53,320 bases of DNA from Mageeibacillus sp. UBA6980 (GCA_002450095.1 DJYK01000021.1:1-53320), one strand, 5' to 3'; positions 7,909 through 16,917 are shown, numbered from the stretch's first letter. The notes: generated by a model from the letters alone, not told the origin. Made by a program: numbers and translations.

Positions 7909-10295
7909 ATCGGATCGGGAAGGGAATAGCATCTTTCGCCGCTGTGGTCATATTCGCGGGAAGCATCGGTTGTTCATCTGTTACCGGTGCTGCGCGTGAT
8001 GTTTCCAAGGCTTATATAGATGCGATCCTTTCCATGGATATCGAAAGAGCGGATTCGCTTTGTATTGACGGTGATTCCGGGCTTGCGGATTATCTTGAAT
8101 CTGACTATAAGATCCGTCCCGTAAGTCTGATCTTAAGTTCCACTCACTACAGGTTTGAAGCCGGACTGTCGGGAAGAGGCGAGGACGGTTCTTTGGAGGC
8201 CGTATATACGCTCGTAATGCCTAATATCAATGAGACTCTGGCTTCGGCTCCCTCAGATTATGAGAGTTTTGCGGAAGCGTTAAGAACTCACGGTAAGAGT
8301 GATGTAACGGTTTCCGTTTCCCTTAAAAAGAACGGCGGGACCTGGTACGTTGCGAATTCCGGCGAGATAGCGTCAAATCTTTACGGTTCGCTTTTTTACC
8401 CCGGATATGAATTTGTATTGGACGGTAATTCTGTCTTTACCGATTCGTCTTGGACTTCTTCCGGTGAAGACGGTTCTTTTAATGATGTCGACCGGATATC
8501 CTGCCATTACGGGTTTACCGATGAGTTTATTGCTTCCGGCGTTAGTCTGGATCTTGCTTACCGGTATTATATCGGTGACCGTGAGATCTATTCGGGAGCG
8601 CCTGTTTATGACGAGGACGGAAACGGAGTCTCATTTCCTTTGGATGTCGATGACACTTCATTAGATTTTGATTATCTTCCGGAATACGACTACAGACTTG
8701 TTGTCAGTAATATGGGGAACACGTTCTACGAGGATCATCACGAATGTACGTTGAGTCCTTCTCTGTTCCCTGACGGAACGGCTGTCGATGACATCGTATG
8801 GCAGTATACCGATATATCCGGCATTTATTTTAACTGTTCTGAGATCGTCGCTAAGGTCTGGCTGGACAATGCATATATAGAGTCGGGAAGGGATCTTGAT
8901 ATCACATATGACATCTTCCGTGACGGGCAGATCATTATGAGCGGCGGTCAGGCGCAGATATACGGCAATATTGCGATCTGTTCATACGGCGAGGATACTC
9001 TCGATACGGGATCTTATTCGATCAATGTGTATAACAACGGTACTTTCACGGGCGGTTCGGTCGCGAGCGTGATACTGAACCTTGACCCCGATGATTATAC
9101 GGAACTCGAATTGCCTGACAATGTAGAGGATAACGATGATTCTGCGAATGCAAGCCTTGAGATATGTACCAACAGCCGCAACGCGATCGATATCATAGAC
9201 GATTACAGCGAAGTTGACTTTGATTACGAAGTGCTGAGCATGAACACGTTTGAGGATCAGATGGATGCCATCCTTGCCTCGGGCGAGAATGCACCGGATG
9301 TCATAATCTGCGACAGCGGATGCGCGGGCAGATATGCCATGAGCGACGTGACGATCCCTTTGAATAACATCGGGATATCGTATCAGGAACTTCAGTATAT
9401 GTACGAGTACACTTTCGCCATGATGACTGATGCCGATTCCGTTATCAAGGGCGTGTCATGGGAGATCACTCCCGGTGCGGTGTTCTATTGCAGGAGCGCC
9501 ATGGCTTCCGAGTTTGGAGTAAGCGAGCCCGGAGAAGTTGCGCCGTACTTTGAATCGTGGGATTCCGTTCTCGAGGCTTCGAGAGCCGTGAATGAATCAT
9601 CCGGGGGAACGAGGCATCTCATATCCTGTCCTTCCGATATTGAGAATGCTTATATTTACGGCAGATCCGACAGCTGGTTCGATTCGGACGGAGATATTGA
9701 CACTCCCGAGTATATGCAGGATTATCTGCCGTTTATCAACGCTTTGACTAATGAGGATCTTACCTTTGGCTGTTACCGCTGGAGTACCGAGTGGAATTCG
9801 AGGATATCGAACCGTTCGGCCATAGCATATTTCGGAACGATGAGATTCGGAGAATTATTCTTAAGACCTTATCATCCGGGTGACTGGGGGATCGTAATGC
9901 CTCCTTCGAATTACTACGACGGAGGAAACTTCATCTTTGTCACAACATATTGTGATATGGATGCTTCGGCGGCACGGCTTATCAGGAATGTTGCGATCAG
10001 TGAAGAGAATCTTCGCGATATGGCTGATTCCGGTATGACCGTAAACAATATTAGTGTTATGATGGCTTGTGCAGGGGATGATACTTATTCCGAATCATGG
10101 CTTAACGGTCAGAACCCGTTCAGAGTCTTTGCTGATGTAGCGTGGGGGATCAATCCTGCATCTATCTCGGATTATGATGATGCCGTTAACAGTGTATTCA
10201 TTCAGGTCTGTGATGAATACGTAAACGGCGGTTATTCCACACCTGATGAAGCTGTTGAGGCTTTTGAATCTGAAGCGCAAGGGGTAACGGGATGA
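7905..10295 (+). CDS. large lipoprotein with solute-binding-protein-like C-terminal half
   Basis: I do not recognise a named family. The first 25 residues are a lipoprotein signal peptide with lipobox GSIGC at residues 19-23, so the mature protein sits on the outer face of the membrane. The 796 residues seem to be two parts. Residues about 25-420 are beta-rich and acidic, with no known motif. From about 425 onward the pattern is that of a bacterial extracellular solute-binding protein: a PDVIICDSG segment, a WEITPGAVFYCRSAMASEFG strand-turn segment, and a closing domain with AIAYFGTMRFGE and GDWGIVMPP. No ABC permease or ATPase gene is nearby. It starts within the stop codon of rlmB (ATGA) and is coupled in the same way to the next lipoprotein gene. 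Confidence 0.75.
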   Translation: MNRIGKGIASFAAVVIFAGSIGCSSVTGAARDVSKAYIDAILSMDIERADSLCIDGDSGLADYLESDYKIRPVSLILSSTHYRFEAGLSGRGEDGSLEAVYTLVMPNINETLASAPSDYESFAEALRTHGKSDVTVSVSLKKNGGTWYVANSGEIASNLYGSLFYPGYEFVLDGNSVFTDSSWTSSGEDGSFNDVDRISCHYGFTDEFIASGVSLDLAYRYYIGDREIYSGAPVYDEDGNGVSFPLDVDDTSLDFDYLPEYDYRLVVSNMGNTFYEDHHECTLSPSLFPDGTAVDDIVWQYTDISGIYFNCSEIVAKVWLDNAYIESGRDLDITYDIFRDGQIIMSGGQAQIYGNIAICSYGEDTLDTGSYSINVYNNGTFTGGSVASVILNLDPDDYTELELPDNVEDNDDSANASLEICTNSRNAIDIIDDYSEVDFDYEVLSMNTFEDQMDAILASGENAPDVIICDSGCAGRYAMSDVTIPLNNIGISYQELQYMYEYTFAMMTDADSVIKGVSWEITPGAVFYCRSAMASEFGVSEPGEVAPYFESWDSVLEASRAVNESSGGTRHLISCPSDIENAYIYGRSDSWFDSDGDIDTPEYMQDYLPFINALTNEDLTFGCYRWSTEWNSRISNRSAIAYFGTMRFGELFLRPYHPGDWGIVMPPSNYYDGGNFIFVTTYCDMDASAARLIRNVAISEENLRDMADSGMTVNNISVMMACAGDDTYSESWLNGQNPFRVFADVAWGINPASISDYDDAVNSVFIQVCDEYVNGGYSTPDEAVEAFESEAQGVTG

Positions 10296-11542
10296 ACAGA
10301 AGTGTTATAAAGAAGATGACCGCTGTTGTTATGTGTATAACCGTAATGTTCTCTTTTTGCGCCTGTAATCTGGCAGAACAGATAAGACACAGGGTCCATA
10401 ACCGTATCTCGGTTCAGGGTGAACTTCCGGTCCAGGAATTGTCGAGGCTTCTTATCAGTGCCATCAATGATAAGAGGAATACCGCTGACGCATATTCAAG
10501 CATCCCGGAAGATCAGAACGGCGGATTGTCATATTCCTACTTTTACGAGTATATGAATATAATGAGATCCGTATCCACCCAGGATAATAACGGTAAGGTC
10601 ATCTCCTTCCGCGTGCTCAATGACACAGACTGTATCAATCTTATAGGTCAGAGGCTTTACGAACGCTATGGAACCGTGAAGGGTGTAGAACTTCTTTATA
10701 ACGAAGAAGCGGAGTATCCTGTCTATCTGTTTTTCAGTGAGGACAGTGAGGGTAAAGTGTCTTTGTCGGCTGAATGGATAACTTCGGTGATCAATATCTA
10801 TAATTACGGCAATCACTATTTTACGCTTCTGGAGAGCGGGAATTCCGATGCCGTGGAGGCGCTGCTCAGACCCGGGTTTACGGGTGATGAATACACGGAA
10901 TCCGTACTCTATGCCAAAGCGAACCAGCTTTGTGAATTCTACAGGTTAAGAGTAATGTCAGACTCGTCCGAATACGAGATAGTAAGGCTTGTTCCCAATC
11001 AGATGGTGATAAGAGTTCCCGAGACTATAGCGCCTGACGGATCCATGTTCGAGAACCATCTGGTTACTCTCGATCTTCAGCCGGACGGAACATATACGAT
11101 CGAAGATGAAGTCAATCTCGAACCGGATCTTAATCTCGTTTTCCTGGTAAGAGGTGACGAGAGGCTCGTTCGGGTCGGAAATTCTTATACATATGACCAG
11201 TTGGTTTCCGTAATGGGCGAACCTCCTATGATCAATATGGACGAGGAATCCGGAATGGTCATCGTTATATATGCCGGAGTCCTCTTAAGATTTGACGGTG
11301 AGATCATCGATTCGACAAACTGGGAAGGGACACTTACCTCCATCCGGCTTATCGCCAATTCCACATACAGCATCGGCTATAATCTTTATGTCGGAATGTC
11401 ACGGTCACAGATACTGACGGCATACCCGTTCGTTGACGAATCTGAATACATCATATCGATAAACAGCGGTTCGAGGATGTATGAAGTCGTATTCGGATTC
11501 GATGAGAATGATATTGTAAATACCATAAAGGTATCAGGATAA
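10292..11542 (+). CDS. lipoprotein of unknown function
   Basis: A 416-residue protein with a lipoprotein signal peptide; cysteine in the FSFCAC segment near residues 21-26 is the likely lipid site, so it is exported and membrane-anchored. The start overlaps the stop of the previous lipoprotein (ATGA), which suggests that the two work together. The C-terminal 110 residues have two similar segments, YTYDQLVSVMGEPP and VGMSRSQILTAYP. These recall the helix-turn motif of small BamE/BLIP-like folds, where a short helix precedes a beta-hairpin; this is only a resemblance. No catalytic motif is seen. It ends two bases from the convergent phosphatase gene. Confidence 0.7.
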   Translation: MNRSVIKKMTAVVMCITVMFSFCACNLAEQIRHRVHNRISVQGELPVQELSRLLISAINDKRNTADAYSSIPEDQNGGLSYSYFYEYMNIMRSVSTQDNNGKVISFRVLNDTDCINLIGQRLYERYGTVKGVELLYNEEAEYPVYLFFSEDSEGKVSLSAEWITSVINIYNYGNHYFTLLESGNSDAVEALLRPGFTGDEYTESVLYAKANQLCEFYRLRVMSDSSEYEIVRLVPNQMVIRVPETIAPDGSMFENHLVTLDLQPDGTYTIEDEVNLEPDLNLVFLVRGDERLVRVGNSYTYDQLVSVMGEPPMINMDEESGMVIVIYAGVLLRFDGEIIDSTNWEGTLTSIRLIANSTYSIGYNLYVGMSRSQILTAYPFVDESEYIISINSGSRMYEVVFGFDENDIVNTIKVSG

Positions 11543-11544
11543 TA

Positions 11545-12288
11545 TCAGGAAATAATCCTCTGTTTAAGAGCCGAGATCTCTTCGTCGGTCATATTGTATG
11601 CTTTAAGGAATGCTTCAGCGCTTAAGTTATACTCGGCCTTCAGGAATCGAAGAAGCGTAACCATATTATCCGCATCAGACCTTAGTGTATGTCTCATTGA
11701 AGGTTCCTTGAGTTCGATGAGAGGGTCAAGCAGATCCCTGGCATAGTCGTATGAGACTTTGTAGTTTAATACAATATTCTCTTCCGACGCGCCGATAAGA
11801 AGGTACAGAAGGGCAGCGATCACCCCGGTCCTGTCCTTGCCGTGAGCGCAGTGGAAGAGAGTGATGCCTTTGTCCTGTCTCGTAAAGACTCTCATTACAT
11901 CCGCTATGCGTTCCCCCAATTCCTGTATCATCATTACATAGAAATCGCCCATTGTGTGGTCGCGAAGGTAATTCATGGTCTTGTCTTCTTTGGAATCAGG
12001 ATCGCCTATGAATAACGGTATGTTATAGTATTCGGTCTTACCGTCATCTTTAAAAGGGTTGCCGTAGTGAGAAACTTCGGCAACGGAACGAAGATCGATA
12101 ACGGTCCTTACCCCGTATTCTATTAATTCCGTATATGCTTTATGCGAGGCGAGAGAAGGGGATCCCGAACGGATGATGATGCCATTTCTAAATGATGTAC
12201 CATCCTTGCCGGGCATTCCTCCCATTTCCCTGCAGTTGATAAGATCGTCAAAAAACAGTCTCTGTGAATCAGGATCGTAAGTATTCAT
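11545..12288 (-). CDS. tyrosine-protein phosphatase (CX5R, DUF/Tyr-phosphatase_3 type)
   Basis: Removes phosphate from tyrosine or a related small phosphoester. The signature HCAHGKDRTG holds the nucleophilic Cys and Arg of the CX5R loop, near residue 150. Earlier, NCREMGGMPG and VRTVIDLRS are typical of the secreted/Listeria LipA-like tyrosine phosphatase family. I chose the ATG at 12288 (MNTYDPDSQ, 247 residues). An upstream in-frame ATG at 12372 would run through tRNA-Arg and the shared promoter. The chosen ATG has no ribosome binding site but lies eight bases after a TAAAAT box, so the mRNA may have almost no leader. No signal peptide. It is convergent with the lipoprotein gene with a two-base gap. 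Confidence 0.88.
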   Translation of the reverse strand: MNTYDPDSQRLFFDDLINCREMGGMPGKDGTSFRNGIIIRSGSPSLASHKAYTELIEYGVRTVIDLRSVAEVSHYGNPFKDDGKTEYYNIPLFIGDPDSKEDKTMNYLRDHTMGDFYVMMIQELGERIADVMRVFTRQDKGITLFHCAHGKDRTGVIAALLYLLIGASEENIVLNYKVSYDYARDLLDPLIELKEPSMRHTLRSDADNMVTLLRFLKAEYNLSAEAFLKAYNMTDEEISALKQRIIS

Positions 12289-12296
12289 AGGTGCAT

Positions 12297-12326
12297 ATTT
12301 TACATCACAATCTTGTTGACATTCAA
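12297..12326 (-). promoter_or_regulatory. phosphatase promoter overlapping the tRNA-Arg promoter
   Basis: On the minus strand TTGAAT (12326-12321), an 18-base spacer and TAAAAT (12302-12297) form a promoter whose start would fall zero to two bases before the phosphatase ATG at 12288. Its -35 box shares base 12321 with the -35 box of the plus-strand tRNA promoter. Confidence 0.55.
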
Positions 12327-12344
12327 CCCTCCCTGTACTAATAT
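12316..12344 (+). promoter_or_regulatory. tRNA-Arg promoter
   Basis: A consensus TTGACA (12316-12321), a 17-base spacer and TAATAT (12339-12344). The mature tRNA begins 14 bases after the -10 box. It is back to back with the phosphatase promoter, so two RNA polymerases probably cannot bind at once. Confidence 0.7.
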
Positions 12345-12357
12345 TATTAGGCTTTAC

Positions 12358-12434
12358 GCGCCCGTAGCTCAACTGGATAGAGTGTCTGACTACGGATCAG
12401 AAGGCTGCGGATTCGAATTCTGCCGGGCGCGCCA
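12358..12434 (+). tRNA. tRNA-Arg (anticodon ACG)
   Basis: A complete cloverleaf of 77 bases: acceptor GCGCCCG pairs with CGGGCGC, the anticodon stem TCTGA/TCAGA encloses loop CTACGGA with anticodon ACG, and the T arm has the TTCGAAT loop. CCA is encoded. It reads CGN arginine codons after A34-to-inosine editing. Confidence 0.97.
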
Positions 12435-12438
12435 TAAC

Positions 12439-12468
12439 AGCGGTTGTTGATATAACAGCCGCTTTTTT
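12439..12468 (+). terminator. terminator after tRNA-Arg
   Basis: A ten-pair hairpin (AGCGGTTGTT with AACAGCCGCT, one G-T pair) followed by six T residues. Confidence 0.88.
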
Positions 12469-12492
12469 ATAATAAATCCGGAGGTAATTACC

Positions 12493-13017
12493 ATGGGAAG
12501 ATTGTTGATCGTTGTCGATATGCAGAATGACTTTGTCGACGGTGCTCTCGGTTTTGAAGGGGCAGACGGTATCATAGAAGGCATTGCCGCAAGGATCGAA
12601 GAGTATAAAGCGTCCGGCGATGAAGTTGTCTATACTCTGGATACGCATTACGATAATTATATGGATACTCAGGAGGGAAGTAACCTTCCGGTCCCTCACT
12701 GCATTAAGGGAAGCGAAGGACATAAGTTGGTTCCGGCTCTTCAGGGGCTTCTTTCCGATTGTCTGTGCTTTGAGAAAGAGACGTTCGGGTCGCTGAAGCT
12801 TGGAAATTATATCAATGATAATAATAACAGGTATGACTCCATCGAGGTATGCGGTCTCGTATCAAACATCTGTGTTGTCTCCAACGCGATCATCGCGAAA
12901 GCCGCCGCTCCCGAAGCAGAGATCATAGTAGATTCATCCTTAACGGATTCTTTTGACAAAAAGCTTGACGCAGAAACGTTAAACGTACTTAAAGGCGTAC
13001 AGGTTACCGTGCTCTGA
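12493..13017 (+). CDS. nicotinamidase/isochorismatase-family cysteine hydrolase
   Basis: A small hydrolase that probably turns nicotinamide into nicotinate for NAD recycling. Of the 174 residues, the catalytic triad can be read: Asp in VVDMQNDFVDG (residue 9), Lys in CFEKETFGS, and Cys in the VSNICVVSNA segment. The DTHYDNY segment supplies the Asp and His metal ligands seen in nicotinamidases, with another His in PHCIKGS. GGAGG stands seven bases before the ATG. It lies 24 bases after the tRNA terminator with no separate clear promoter, so it may depend on read-through. Isochorismatase is less likely given the metal-site motif. Confidence 0.88.
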   Translation: MGRLLIVVDMQNDFVDGALGFEGADGIIEGIAARIEEYKASGDEVVYTLDTHYDNYMDTQEGSNLPVPHCIKGSEGHKLVPALQGLLSDCLCFEKETFGSLKLGNYINDNNNRYDSIEVCGLVSNICVVSNAIIAKAAAPEAEIIVDSSLTDSFDKKLDAETLNVLKGVQVTVL

Positions 13018-13023
13018 TTTTTA

Positions 13024-13053
13024 TTGCAAATAAGGCATTTGCTGTGATAGAAT
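13024..13053 (+). promoter_or_regulatory. tig promoter
   Basis: TTGCAA (13024-13029), an 18-base spacer and TAGAAT (13048-13053), with a TGTGA segment just before the -10 box. Transcription would begin about 35 bases before the ATG; AAGGAG at 13082-13087 is the ribosome binding site. Confidence 0.6.
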
Positions 13054-13094
13054 CCTAATTCGGTTGTTTATTATTATTTTTAAGGAGAATATAT

Positions 13095-14429
13095 ATGGCC
13101 CAGATCGAGAAGCTTGAACATTCAAAGGTTGCTATTAAGCTTGAGTGTGACAGAGAAGAATTTGATAAGGCTCTTAAGAGCTCTTATAACAAGAATAAGA
13201 AGAGATTTCAGGTTCCGGGATTCCGTAAGGGTAAGGTTCCTTATCAGCTCGTGATCAAGTATTACGGTGAAGGCGTTCTTTATGAGGATGCTATCGATGA
13301 GATCGTTAATCCCGCATATCAGGAAGCCGTTAAGGAGAATGAACTCGAGGTTGTTTCCCGTCCTGAGCTCGATGTCGAGAGCATCGATGAGAACGGTATG
13401 AAGTATACGCTTACTGTTACGGTTAAGCCTGAAGTCAAGCTCGGTAAGTACGAGGGTGTAGAGGCTCCTTACTATAAGAGGGAGATCACCGATGAGACTG
13501 TCAATGCCGATATCGACGCCATGAGAAGAAGAAATGCAACATGGGAGAATGTTGAGGATCGTCCTGCCAAGAGCGGCGATAAGGTCAACATCGACTATGA
13601 AGGATTCAAGGACGGCGTTGCTTTCGAAGGCGGAAAGGGAGAGAACTACGATCTTACTTTGGGTTCTCACTCATTTATCCCCGGATTCGAGGAGCAGGTA
13701 GAAGGACATAATGTCGGTGAAGAGTTTACGATCGAGGTTAAGTTCCCCGAGGATTATCATGCAGAAGAATTGAAGGGTCAGGATACTACATTCAATGTAA
13801 AGATCCACAACATCAAGGAAGAGAAGATGCCCGACCTCGACGATGAGTTCGTTAAGGATGTTTCCGAGTTCGATACTCTTGATGAGCTTAAGGCCGATAT
13901 CAGAAAGAATCAGGAAGAGGCAGCAGAGAAAGATGCCAAGAATGCCTTTATCAACACGGTCGTCGGTGTCGTTGCCGACAATGCCGAGGTAGAGATCCCC
14001 GATGCCATGATCGACAACGAAGTTGAGAATATGGCTAATGAGCAGGCTTCGAGAATGAGTCAGCAGGGTATCGGTCTCGATATGTATCTGCAGTACACAG
14101 GCCAGAGCATGGAAGACTTTAAGGCCGGCATGAAGCCTATGGCTCTTATCAGAGTTAAGAGCAACCTCGTTATCGAGGCTGTTGCCAAGGAGCTTAAGCT
14201 CGAGGTTACACCTGAAGAGTACGAGAAGGAACTCGAAGATATGGCTAAGGCTTATAACGGTATGACTGTTGAGGATATCAAGAAGGCCGTAGGCGAGGAC
14301 AATCCTTACGTCAAGGAGAGCATCATCAACAGAAAGACTGTTGAGTGGCTCGCTGACAAGGCCGTTAAGACAGAGCCTAAGGAAGAAGAGAGTAATGAAG
14401 AAGAGAACAAGGAAGAGAAGGAAGGATAA
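13095..14429 (+). CDS. tig: trigger factor
   Basis: Ribosome-bound chaperone and peptidyl-prolyl isomerase that receives nascent chains. The 444 residues are of normal length. The N-terminal ribosome-binding domain has the FRKGKVP segment (residues about 43-49) matching the GFRxGKxP signature. The FKBP-type domain follows near 150-245 (DKVNIDYEGFKDG, FIPGFEEQVEG). The helical C-terminal domain ends in a Glu/Lys-rich tail. A strong AAGGAG precedes the ATG. In most Firmicutes clpP and clpX follow tig; here a terminator and then clpX follow, and clpP is absent. Confidence 0.97.
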   Translation: MAQIEKLEHSKVAIKLECDREEFDKALKSSYNKNKKRFQVPGFRKGKVPYQLVIKYYGEGVLYEDAIDEIVNPAYQEAVKENELEVVSRPELDVESIDENGMKYTLTVTVKPEVKLGKYEGVEAPYYKREITDETVNADIDAMRRRNATWENVEDRPAKSGDKVNIDYEGFKDGVAFEGGKGENYDLTLGSHSFIPGFEEQVEGHNVGEEFTIEVKFPEDYHAEELKGQDTTFNVKIHNIKEEKMPDLDDEFVKDVSEFDTLDELKADIRKNQEEAAEKDAKNAFINTVVGVVADNAEVEIPDAMIDNEVENMANEQASRMSQQGIGLDMYLQYTGQSMEDFKAGMKPMALIRVKSNLVIEAVAKELKLEVTPEEYEKELEDMAKAYNGMTVEDIKKAVGEDNPYVKESIINRKTVEWLADKAVKTEPKEEESNEEENKEEKEG

Positions 14430-14472
14430 TATCCTTATTGATTCCTCGAGCCTTCACTTGAATTACTGTTTA

Positions 14473-14501
14473 CCGCCGTTTCGGATGAAACGGCGGTTTT
14501 T
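14473..14501 (+). terminator. terminator after tig
   Basis: A perfect ten-pair hairpin CCGCCGTTTC/GAAACGGCGG with a four-base loop and five T residues. Confidence 0.92.
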
Positions 14502-14582
14502 GTAACTTAACTAATATTTTTATATTAATTACTAATGTGATAAACTTAATTGTTAAATATAAGGGTAATCAAGGAGTTTTGA

Positions 14583-15917
14583 ATGGCAAATATGAGATAT
14601 GACGGCGGTGATGGCGGACACGGAGGAGATATCCTCAGTTGTTCTTTCTGCGGAAAGTCCGAATATGATGTTCCAAGACTTTTCTCGGGAGTTAACTGCT
14701 ACATATGTATAGACTGTATCAGAACGGCATACGGCATTATTTCGGAAGAAGAGAAGGTAAGGAAGAAGAAGAGATTGAAGTCTTCCAGACCCAGCGCTCT
14801 GATCACTCCTCATGATATCAAGGATAAGCTTGACCGCTATGTTGTAGGACAGGATGATGCGAAGATCGCTCTTTCCGTTGCCGTATATAACCACTATAAG
14901 CGTGTCTTCTCGGATTCTTCCGATGATGATACCGAGATATCGAAGAGCAATATCCTTATGCTCGGTCCGACAGGTTCCGGTAAGACTTTGCTCGCTCAGA
15001 CTCTTGCAAGGATCCTGGATGTTCCTTTCGCTGTTGCCGATGCTACTTCGCTTACCGAAGCGGGATATGTAGGTGAGGACGTTGAGAATATCCTTCTTAA
15101 GCTCATCATCGCTTCGGATTATGACGTGGAACGTGCACAGACCGGTATCATCTATATCGACGAGATCGATAAGATAACCAAGAAATCCGAGAATGTCTCC
15201 ATTACGCGAGACGTATCCGGTGAGGGCGTTCAGCAGGCTCTTCTCAAGATCCTCGAGGGAACAGTGGCTAATGTTCCTCCCAAGGGCGGAAGAAAGCATC
15301 CGAATGAGGAATGCATTTCCATCGATACAACCAATATCCTCTTCATCTGCGGCGGTGCATTTGACGGTCTCGATGAGATCATCGCCCAAAGAGTAGCCGA
15401 TAAGCAGTACGGCTTCGGTGCAGATATCCAGTCCAAGAAGGATATGCACAGCGGTCTTTACTACAGTCAGGTTCAGCCGATGGATCTTATGAAGTTCGGC
15501 CTGATCCCCGAGTTCATAGGAAGGATCCCCGTTACAGTAGCACTTAACAAGCTTCAGGCTGAAGATCTTGTCAGAGTCCTTACTGAACCTAAGAATGCCA
15601 TCGTTAAGCAGTATAAGAAGATCTTAAAGCTCGATGACGTCGACCTCGAATTTACAGATGATGCGGTTCTGGCGATTGCGAATAAGGCGATCGAGCAGAA
15701 GACCGGAGCAAGAGGTCTTCGTTCGATCATTGAGAAGACCATGCAGAATGTTATGTATAACGTTCCTTCACAGAAGGATGTATCCAAGTGCATAATCGAC
15801 GGAGCGTGCATAACCGAAGGTAAGGAACCCACTTTGATTTATAAGAAGAAGTCATCGGAAAGCAGCCGTTCAGCCGCCGTAACGGGCAATGGCGAGAAAC
15901 GTCTGGGCGCAAGCTGA
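14583..15917 (+). CDS. clpX: ClpX, ATP-dependent protease unfoldase subunit
   Basis: AAA+ unfoldase that feeds substrates to ClpP. The 444-residue protein has the N-terminal zinc-binding domain (Cys20, Cys23, Cys42, Cys45), Walker A GPTGSGKT (128-135), Walker B YIDEID (191-196), the GYVGEDVE pore loop (161-168) and the RGLRSIIE sensor-2 arginine segment. The loop that docks into ClpP, usually IGF or LGF, here reads YGF at 276-278. That is unusual but may be tolerated. clpP is not between tig and clpX nor anywhere in the window. AAGGAG precedes the ATG. A ROK kinase gene follows after 20 bases. Confidence 0.96.
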   Translation: MANMRYDGGDGGHGGDILSCSFCGKSEYDVPRLFSGVNCYICIDCIRTAYGIISEEEKVRKKKRLKSSRPSALITPHDIKDKLDRYVVGQDDAKIALSVAVYNHYKRVFSDSSDDDTEISKSNILMLGPTGSGKTLLAQTLARILDVPFAVADATSLTEAGYVGEDVENILLKLIIASDYDVERAQTGIIYIDEIDKITKKSENVSITRDVSGEGVQQALLKILEGTVANVPPKGGRKHPNEECISIDTTNILFICGGAFDGLDEIIAQRVADKQYGFGADIQSKKDMHSGLYYSQVQPMDLMKFGLIPEFIGRIPVTVALNKLQAEDLVRVLTEPKNAIVKQYKKILKLDDVDLEFTDDAVLAIANKAIEQKTGARGLRSIIEKTMQNVMYNVPSQKDVSKCIIDGACITEGKEPTLIYKKKSSESSRSAAVTGNGEKRLGAS

Positions 15918-15937
15918 CAGATTAAGGAGGAGATTAT

Positions 15938-16900
15938 ATGCCAGCAATGTACAACATCTGTCTCGATATCGGAGGAACCAAGATTCTCGGTGCGATCTTT
16001 GATTCGAAGAAGAATATCGTCTACAGGATCAAGAAGAAGACGAAGGCTGACGGCGAAGCAACACAGAATGTTGAAGAGACGATCATTTCCGTTGTTGACG
16101 AGCTCATTGAAGGCTTCGGCATCAAGAAGACTCAGATCAAGGCGATCGCCGCAGGTGCTCCCGGTGTTATCGATCAGCAGAACGGCATAGTTCTTACTTC
16201 TCCTAATCTTCCCTGGAAGAATTACGACATCAGAAAGCCGATCGAGAAGAAGTTCGGCGCTCCTTTCTTTATCGGAAACGATGTTAATGTAGGCGTTCTC
16301 GGTGAGTATAAGTACGGTGTTGCCAAGGGCAAGAAGAACGTTGTCGGTCTGTTCGTAGGAACAGGAATGGGCGGCGGACTCATCCTTGACGGCAAGCTTT
16401 ATACGGGTCACAAGTTTAAGGGTGCCGAATACGGACATATGATACTCGATCCGGAAGGACCCCGCTGCAACTGCGGACAGAGAGGCTGCCTTGAGGCATT
16501 CTCGAGCAAGCAGGGAATGAGCGACTATATCAGAGGCCAGGTCAGAAGAGGAAGACAGACGCCTATGGCTGAGGCCGTTGAAGGCGGTGTGTTTAAGAGC
16601 AAGCTTCTTAAGAAGAACCTTGCGGCTAAAGACCCCGTAACCGTTGAAGCGGTTGACAGAGCATGTCATTATCTCGCGATCGCCACCGGAAATCTTGTAA
16701 ACACTTTCAGCCCTGAGATGGTCGTATACGGCGGCGGAGTCATAGAAGCATGCGGAGATTATTTCCTCGAGAAGATAGTATCCGAAGTCGACAGATACTG
16801 CATGCCTTCGATAAGGGAAACGGTAGAGTTCAAGACGGCAGAGTTAGGAGACGACTCCATTCTCTATGGAGCACTCTCGATGATCACAGATAAAAAATAA
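15938..16900 (+). CDS. ROK-family glucokinase
   Basis: Phosphorylates glucose (or a related sugar) with ATP at the entry of glycolysis. The 320-residue protein has the ATP-binding CLDIGGTKILGAIF motif (residues 8-21), the sugar-binding segment FIGNDVNVG with catalytic Asp, GTGMGGGLILDG, and the ROK zinc signature: EYGHMILDP followed by CNCGQRGCLE. AAGGAGGAG precedes the ATG by seven bases. It lies between clpX and valS with short gaps. Sugar choice is inferred from similarity to Firmicute glucokinases. Other ROK kinases (fructose, N-acetylmannosamine) are not excluded. Confidence 0.9.
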   Translation: MPAMYNICLDIGGTKILGAIFDSKKNIVYRIKKKTKADGEATQNVEETIISVVDELIEGFGIKKTQIKAIAAGAPGVIDQQNGIVLTSPNLPWKNYDIRKPIEKKFGAPFFIGNDVNVGVLGEYKYGVAKGKKNVVGLFVGTGMGGGLILDGKLYTGHKFKGAEYGHMILDPEGPRCNCGQRGCLEAFSSKQGMSDYIRGQVRRGRQTPMAEAVEGGVFKSKLLKKNLAAKDPVTVEAVDRACHYLAIATGNLVNTFSPEMVVYGGGVIEACGDYFLEKIVSEVDRYCMPSIRETVEFKTAELGDDSILYGALSMITDKK

Positions 16901-16917
16901 GAAAGAAGTACAGTTTC

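Noticed and set aside
14553..15449. Long open frame opposite clpX on the minus strand
   Set aside because: It has no ribosome binding site and no motif, and lies fully across a well-supported essential gene; likewise the long minus-strand frames opposite valS/membrane protein (19344-20276) and GH2 (29685-30914). Codon bias of the real genes creates them.
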